Of a stretch of DNA of 6,123 bases, positions 1-6,123 are shown piece by piece. The DNA is taken from positions 1 through 6,123 of the forward strand of contig NZ_JOFT01000076.1 of the NCBI RefSeq assembly GCF_000725805.1, given 5' to 3'. The DNA is from Streptomyces xanthophaeus (GTDB taxonomy: Bacteria > Actinomycetota > Actinomycetes > Streptomycetales > Streptomycetaceae). The notes beneath the pieces are model-generated. The model saw nothing but the letters and a program-made list of their open reading frames with translations. It was not told the origin of the DNA and made no database searches. Each line of letters begins with the position of its first letter. The stretch's first letter is position 1. The translations under genes and the position numbers were made by a program.

Positions 1-134
<134 letters not shown>

Positions 135-143
135 CCGGCGCCC

Positions 144-188
144 GAGCGGGCGGCGGGCGGACCCCCTAGGGGCCCCTCGCCGCCGCTC
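144..188 (+). terminator. Imperfect GC-rich hairpin after metK: candidate terminator or attenuator
   Basis: GAGCG (144-148) pairs with CGCTC (184-188), and GCGGCG (150-155) pairs with CGCCGC (178-183), with one bulged G at 149. This gives an 11-bp all but GC stem enclosing 22 nt. It starts 10 nt after the metK stop. No U-run follows, so it is not a classical intrinsic terminator, but U-less hairpins are commonly proposed as terminators in Streptomyces. The loop holds two overlapping perfect 10-nt palindromes, CCCCTAGGGG (163-172) and AGGGGCCCCT (168-177). Because methyl-cycle genes follow in the same direction, the structure could instead give partial read-through or stabilise the metK 3' end. 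The function is inferred; the pairing is visible. Confidence 0.5.
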
Positions 189-258
189 CCTGCCGACCGC
201 CCCGCCGACCGAGTCGTCATGTGCCCGGTACCGGCCAGAACGTTCCGCCCCGAGGTTC

Positions 259-264
259 AAGGAG
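259..264 (+). promoter_or_regulatory. Ribosome binding site deciding the adoK start
   Basis: AAGGAG at 259-264 lies 8 nt upstream of GTG 273. It supports that GTG over the in-frame ATG at 219, which has no purine-rich sequence at a suitable distance. Confidence 0.8.
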
Positions 265-272
265 CACTTCCC

Positions 273-1256
273 GTGCGTATCGTCGTGACCGGGTCGATAG
301 CGACCGACCATCTGATGGTGTTTCCCGGATGCTTCGCCGAGCAGCTCCTCAAGGAGCAGTTGGAGCGGGTCTCCCTGTCGTTCCTCGCCGACCGGCTTGA
401 GGTGCACCGAGGCGGCGTCGCCGCCAACATCTCCTTCGGCCTCGGCAAGCTGGGCCTCGACCCCGTCCTGGTCGGCGCGGCAGGCGTGGACTTCGCCGAG
501 TACGACGCGTGGCTGCGGGCGCACGGCGTGGACACGTCGGTGGTCCGGGTCAGCGAGACCCTGCACACCGCGCGTTTCATGTGCACCACCGACCAGGACC
601 AGAACCAGATCGCCACCTTCTACGCCGGAGCCATGGCCGAGGCCCCCCGGATCGACCTGGCCGGCATCGCCGCCCGCATCGGCGAGCCCTCGCTCGTCCT
701 GGTCGGCGCCGACGACCCCGCGGCCATGCTGCGGCACACCGCCACCGCCCACCGCCTCGGCTTCCCCGTCGCCGCAGACCCCTCCCAGCAGCTGGCCCGA
801 CTCGACCGCGAGCAGGCCCGCCAGCTCGTCGACGGAGCACGCTGGCTGTTCACCAACGAGTACGAGGCCGCGCTCCTGCAGGAACGCACCGGCTGGGGCG
901 AGCAGGACATCCTCGACCGCGTCGGCACCTGGATCACCACGCTGGGCGAGGAAGGCGTGAGCCTGGCCCGCTCCGGCGAACCCCGGCTGCACGTCCCGGC
1001 CGCACCCACCGACAAGATCGCCGACCCCACGGGCGCGGGCGACGCCTTCCGCGCAGGCTTCCTCGCGGGCCTCGCCTGGGAACTGCCGACCGAGCAGGCC
1101 GCCCAGCTCGGCTGCGCCCTGGCCACCACCGTCCTGGAGTCGGTCGGCACGCAGGAGTACAAGCTGCTCGCCTCCGACCTGGTCACCCGCCTCGACACGA
1201 CGTACGGCCACGAGGTGGCCCGCAGCGTCGCGCCGTATCTGGCAGGCGTGTCATGA
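273..1256 (+). CDS. adoK: Adenosine kinase, PfkB/ribokinase family
   Basis: The product phosphorylates adenosine to AMP using ATP in the cytosol. In a methyl cycle this removes the adenosine released by SAH hydrolase and pulls that reversible reaction forward. With GTG 273 as start the protein has 327 residues, close to the roughly 324 of Mycobacterium tuberculosis AdoK, which it resembles from the first residues (VTGSIATDHLM). PfkB features are visible: the N-terminal glycine motif GGVAAN (47-52), the TNEYE motif (N195, E196, E198), and the C-terminal DPTGAGDAF signature with the presumed catalytic base D257. FYAGAM and ADPSQQLARL also match the AdoK subgroup rather than sugar kinases. A strong Shine-Dalgarno precedes GTG 273; the upstream ATG 219 would add 18 non-conserved residues and has no ribosome site. 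The stop overlaps the metH start (ATGA at 1253-1256), implying coupled translation. Another PfkB substrate cannot be excluded, but both sequence and neighbours favour adenosine. Confidence 0.92.
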   Translation: MRIVVTGSIATDHLMVFPGCFAEQLLKEQLERVSLSFLADRLEVHRGGVAANISFGLGKLGLDPVLVGAAGVDFAEYDAWLRAHGVDTSVVRVSETLHTARFMCTTDQDQNQIATFYAGAMAEAPRIDLAGIAARIGEPSLVLVGADDPAAMLRHTATAHRLGFPVAADPSQQLARLDREQARQLVDGARWLFTNEYEAALLQERTGWGEQDILDRVGTWITTLGEEGVSLARSGEPRLHVPAAPTDKIADPTGAGDAFRAGFLAGLAWELPTEQAAQLGCALATTVLESVGTQEYKLLASDLVTRLDTTYGHEVARSVAPYLAGVS

Positions 1257-2873
1257 GCACCGCCCAGCGCGACCGGGTGGCAGCGCTCCGCGAGGCGCTC
1301 GCCACCCGGGTGGTGGTGTCCGACGGAGCCATGGGCACGATGCTCCAGGAGCAGGACCCGACCCTGGAGGACTTCCAGCAGCTGGAGGGCTGCAACGAGG
1401 TCCTCAACGCCACCCGTCCCGACATCGTCCGCTCCGTCCACCAGGCGTACTTCGACGCGGGCGTGGACATGGTGGAGACCAACACCTTCGGCGCCAACGC
1501 CACCGCGATGTCCGAGTACGACATCCCCGACCGCATCGTCGAGCTGTCGGAGTCCGGCGCCCGGATCGCCCGCGAGGTGGCCGACGAGTTCACCGCGCGC
1601 ACCGGACAGCAGCGCTGGGTCCTCGGCTCGATAGGCCCCGGCACCAAGCTGCCCACCCTCGGCCACATCTCCTACGACCTGATCCGCGACGGCTACCAGC
1701 AGAACGCCGAGGGCCTGATCGCAGGCGGCTCGGACGCACTGATCGTGGAGACCTCGCAGGACCTGCTGCAGACCAAGGCGGCCGTGATCGGCGCCCGCAA
1801 GGCCCTCGAAGCGACCGGCGTCGACCTGCCGGTCCTGGTGTCGCTCGCCTTCGAGACCACCGGCGTGATGCTGGTCGGTTCCGAGATCGGCGCCGCGCTG
1901 ACCGCGCTGGAGCCGCTGGGCATCGACATGATCGGCCTCAACTGCTCGACCGGCCCCGCCGAGATGAACGAGCACCTGCGCTACCTGGCCCGCCACTCCC
2001 GCATCCCGCTGCTGTGCATGCCCAACGCGGGCCTGCCCGTGCTCACCAAGAACGGCGCGCACTTCCCGCTGGGCCCCGAGGGCCTGGCCGACGCGCAGCA
2101 GGACTTCGTCACCGGCTACGGCCTGTCGCTGATCGGCGGCTGCTGCGGCACCACCCCCGCGCACATGCGCGAGGTCGTGGAACGCGTGCGCGGCCTGACC
2201 CCCACCCCGCGCACGCCGCAGGCCGAGCCGGGCGCGGCCTCGATCTACCAGACGGTGCCGTTCCGCCAGGACAGCGCGTACATGGCGATCGGCGAGCGCA
2301 CCAACGCCAACGGTTCGAAGAAGTTCCGCGACGCCATGCTGGAAGCGCGCTGGGACGACTGCGTGGAGATCGCGCGCGACCAGATCCGCGAAGGCGCGCA
2401 CATGCTCGACCTGTGCATCGACTACGTCGGCCGCGACGGCGTCGCCGACATGGAGGAACTGGCCGGCCGTTTCGCCACCGCCTCCACCCTCCCGATCGTC
2501 CTGGACTCCACCGAGGTCGAGGTGATCCGGGCGGGCCTGGAGAAGCTCGGCGGCCGCGCCGTCATCAACTCGGTCAACTTCGAGGACGGCGACGGACCCG
2601 AGTCGCGCTTCGCGAAGGTCACCAAGCTGGCCCAGGAGCACGGCGCCGCACTGATCGCGCTGACCATCGACGAGGAGGGCCAGGCCCGCACCGTCGAGAA
2701 GAAGGTCGAGATCGCCCAGCGGCTGATCGCCGAGCTGACGGGCAACTGGGGCATCCGCGAGGAGGACATCCTCGTCGACACCCTGACCTTCACCATCTGC
2801 ACCGGCCAGGAGGAGTCCCGGGGCGACGGCATCGCCACCATCGAGGCGATCCGCGAGCTCAAGCGCCGCCACC

Positions 2874-3322
2874 GTGCTCAACTCCGTCTTCCTCGACGAG
2901 TGCGTCAAGGCGGGCCTGGACTCCGCGATCGTGCACGCCTCCAAGATCCTGCCCATCGCGCGTCTGGACGAGGAGCAGGTCCAGGTCGCCCTCGACCTGA
3001 TCTACGACCGCCGCGCCGAGGGCTACGACCCGCTGCAGAAGCTGATGGCCCTCTTCGAGGGCGCCACCACCCAGTCCCTGAAGGCGGGCCGCGCCGAGGA
3101 ACTGGCCGCGCTGCCGCTGGACGAGCGGCTCCAGCGCCGGATCATCGACGGCGAGAAGAAGGGCCTGGAGGCCGACCTCGACGAGGCCCTCCAGATCCGG
3201 CCGGCCCTGGAGATCGTCAACAACACCCTCCTGGAGGGCATGAAGGTCGTCGGCGAGCTCTTCGGCTCCGGCCAGATGCAGCTCCCGTTCGTCCTCCAGT
3301 CCGCCGAGGTCATGAAGACCGC
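2874..3322 (+). other. metH segment in a shifted frame: end of folate barrel plus cobalamin cap domain
   Basis: Read from GTG 2874, this frame gives [66 protein letters not shown] and SAEVMKTA, all recognisable MetH sequence. The frame used by the metH start codon instead yields about 150 Arg/Pro/Gly-rich residues with no family resemblance here. The conserved frame stops at TGA 3423-3425, about 100 nt after homology has already moved back to the first frame. This block is therefore genuine metH DNA in the wrong register, bounded by two losses, and not a separate gene. No ribosome binding site precedes GTG 2874. Confidence 0.9.
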
Positions 3323-4545
3323 TACAACGTCGTCAACATCGGCATCAAGCAGCCGGTCTCGGCGATCCTCGAAGCGGCCGAGCAGCACAACGCCGACATC
3401 ATCGGCATGTCGGGTCTCCTCGTGAAGTCCACCGTGATCATGAAGGAGAACCTGGCGGAGCTGAACGCCCGCGGCCTGGCCGAGCGCTTCCCGGTCATCC
3501 TCGGCGGCGCCGCCCTCACCCGTGCCTACGTCGAGCAGGACCTCCACGACCTGTACCAGGGCGAGGTCCGCTACGCCCGCGACGCCTTCGAGGGCCTGCG
3601 CCTGATGGACGCCCTGATGGGGGTCAAGCGGGGCGTGCCGGGCGCGACCCTGCCCGAGCTGAAGCAGCGCCGCGTCCGCCCGGTCGCCAAGCTGGCCGTC
3701 GAGGAACGCCCCGTACGGGAGGGCAGCATCCGCTCGGACGTGGCCACCGACAACAAGGTGCCCGTGCCCCCCTTCTGGGGCGACCGCGTGGTCAAGGGCA
3801 TCCCGCTCAAGGAGTACGCCTCCTGGCTGGACGAGGACGCCCTGTTCAAGGGCCAGTGGGGACTCAAGCCGGCCCGCAAGGGCGACGGACCGTCCTACGA
3901 GGAACTCGTCGAGACCGAGGGCCGGCCGCGGCTGCGCGGCTGGCTGGACCGGCTGCAGACCGACAACCTCCTCGAAGCGGCCGTCGTGCACGGCTACTAC
4001 CGCAGCGTCTCCAAGGGCGACGACCTGATCCTCCTGGACGAGCTGGGCGGCGAACGCACCCGCTTCACCTTCCCCCGCCAGGACCGCGGCCGCCACCTGT
4101 GCCTGGCCGACTTCTTCCGCCCGGAGGAGTCCGGCGAGGTGGACGTGGTCGGCCTCCAGGTCGTCACGGTCGGCTCGCGGATCGGCGAGGTCACCGCGGA
4201 ACTCTTCGCGGCCGACTCCTACCGCGACTACCTCGAACTGCACGGCCTGTCCGTGCAGCTGGCCGAGGCGCTCGCCGAGTACTGGCACGCCCGGGTCCGC
4301 GCCGAACTGGGCATCGGCGGCGACGACCCGAGCGACCTGCACGGCATGTTCCGCACCGAGTACCAGGGCTGCCGCTACTCGCTCGGCTACCCCGCCTGCC
4401 CGGACCTGGAGGACCGCGCCAAGATCGCCGGCCTGCTGCAGCCCGAGCGGATCGGCGTCCACCTCTCCGAGGAGTTCCAGCTGCACCCCGAGCAGTCCAC
4501 CGACGCCATCGTCGTCCACCACCCCGAGGCCAACTACTTCAACGC

Positions 4546-4551
4546 GGGAGG
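4546..4551 (+). promoter_or_regulatory. Ribosome binding site for metF inside the metH 3' end
   Basis: GGGAGG lies 6 nt before ATG 4558, within the last metH codons. It fixes the metF start and, with the ATGA overlap, supports translational coupling. Confidence 0.75.
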
Positions 4552-4557
4552 CCGCTC

Positions 4558-6123
<1,566 letters not shown>

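Noticed and set aside
225..234. Palindrome CCGGTACCGG upstream of adoK
   Set aside because: A 10-nt GC-rich palindrome is expected by chance in such DNA, and nothing nearby supports an operator.
219..272. ATG 219 as the adoK start
   Set aside because: It would add 18 residues without counterpart in AdoK. GTG 273 has AAGGAG at proper spacing and begins at the conserved VTGSIATDH region.
135..272. SAH, SAM or cobalamin riboswitch upstream of the methyl-cycle genes
   Set aside because: I looked for the conserved cores and saw no convincing match. Only 138 nt is available and most structure is the simple hairpin at 144-188.
620..2956. Long antisense open frame of 778 codons across adoK and metH
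   Set aside because: It is the complement of well-recognised genes in high-GC DNA, where antisense stops are rare. The translation is repetitive in Gly/Ala/Val/Asp/Arg and shows no recognisable motif.
2861..3325. Programmed ribosomal frameshifting as an explanation for the metH frame changes
   Set aside because: Conserved protein segments are physically absent at both joins and I saw no slippery heptamer, so recoding could not restore a functional MetH.
2874..3425. Separate 183-codon gene inside metH
   Set aside because: The first ~150 codons are MetH sequence in a shifted frame and the last ~34 are out-of-frame metH. It has no ribosome site, so it is a fragment and not an independent gene.
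3023..4522. Antisense open frame of 499 codons over the metH 3' half
   Set aside because: Low-complexity mirror of metH coding sequence, with no domain and no plausible ribosome site considered decisive.

Overview
The window is very GC-rich, has strong third-position G/C bias, and encodes proteins that closely resemble Streptomyces methyl-cycle enzymes. I read it as Streptomyces or a close actinomycete relative. All genes are on the + strand. I saw no tRNA, rRNA, mobile element, CRISPR array or known riboswitch.

Layout: 1-134 is the 3' end of metK (S-adenosylmethionine synthetase). 135-272 is a non-coding gap with a strong imperfect hairpin at 144-188 just after the metK stop. 273-1256 is adoK, a PfkB-family adenosine kinase like the mycobacterial AdoK. 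1253-4561 is metH (cobalamin-dependent methionine synthase), disrupted by two frame-changing internal losses. 4558-5424 is metF (5,10-methylene-tetrahydrofolate reductase). 5414-6123 is the first half of ahcY/sahH (S-adenosylhomocysteine hydrolase), which runs off the window. The last four genes overlap head to tail (ATGA at both metH junctions, 11 nt at metF/ahcY), which suggests translational coupling.

Together the genes encode a full SAM regeneration cycle. MetK makes SAM, AhcY splits the SAH left after methylation into homocysteine and adenosine, AdoK removes adenosine by phosphorylating it to AMP, MetF supplies methyl-tetrahydrofolate, and MetH remethylates homocysteine to methionine for MetK. 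From memory, these genes are scattered in model Streptomyces chromosomes, so a compact cassette hints at a dedicated methyl-supply module, for example inside or beside a natural-product gene cluster. That last step is inference, because no biosynthetic gene lies in the window.

The most striking observation is in metH. At about 2873 the true reading shifts by one frame and the conserved folate-domain stretch carrying the GLSNxSFG motif is missing. At about 3322 it shifts back and the stretch with the cobalamin-ligand motif DxHxxG is missing. The frame is restored, so one stop-free ORF of 1102 codons spans the gene, but about 150 of its central codons are read out of frame. As written, the gene cannot make an active MetH. 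It is either a recent pseudogene or an assembly or cloning error.
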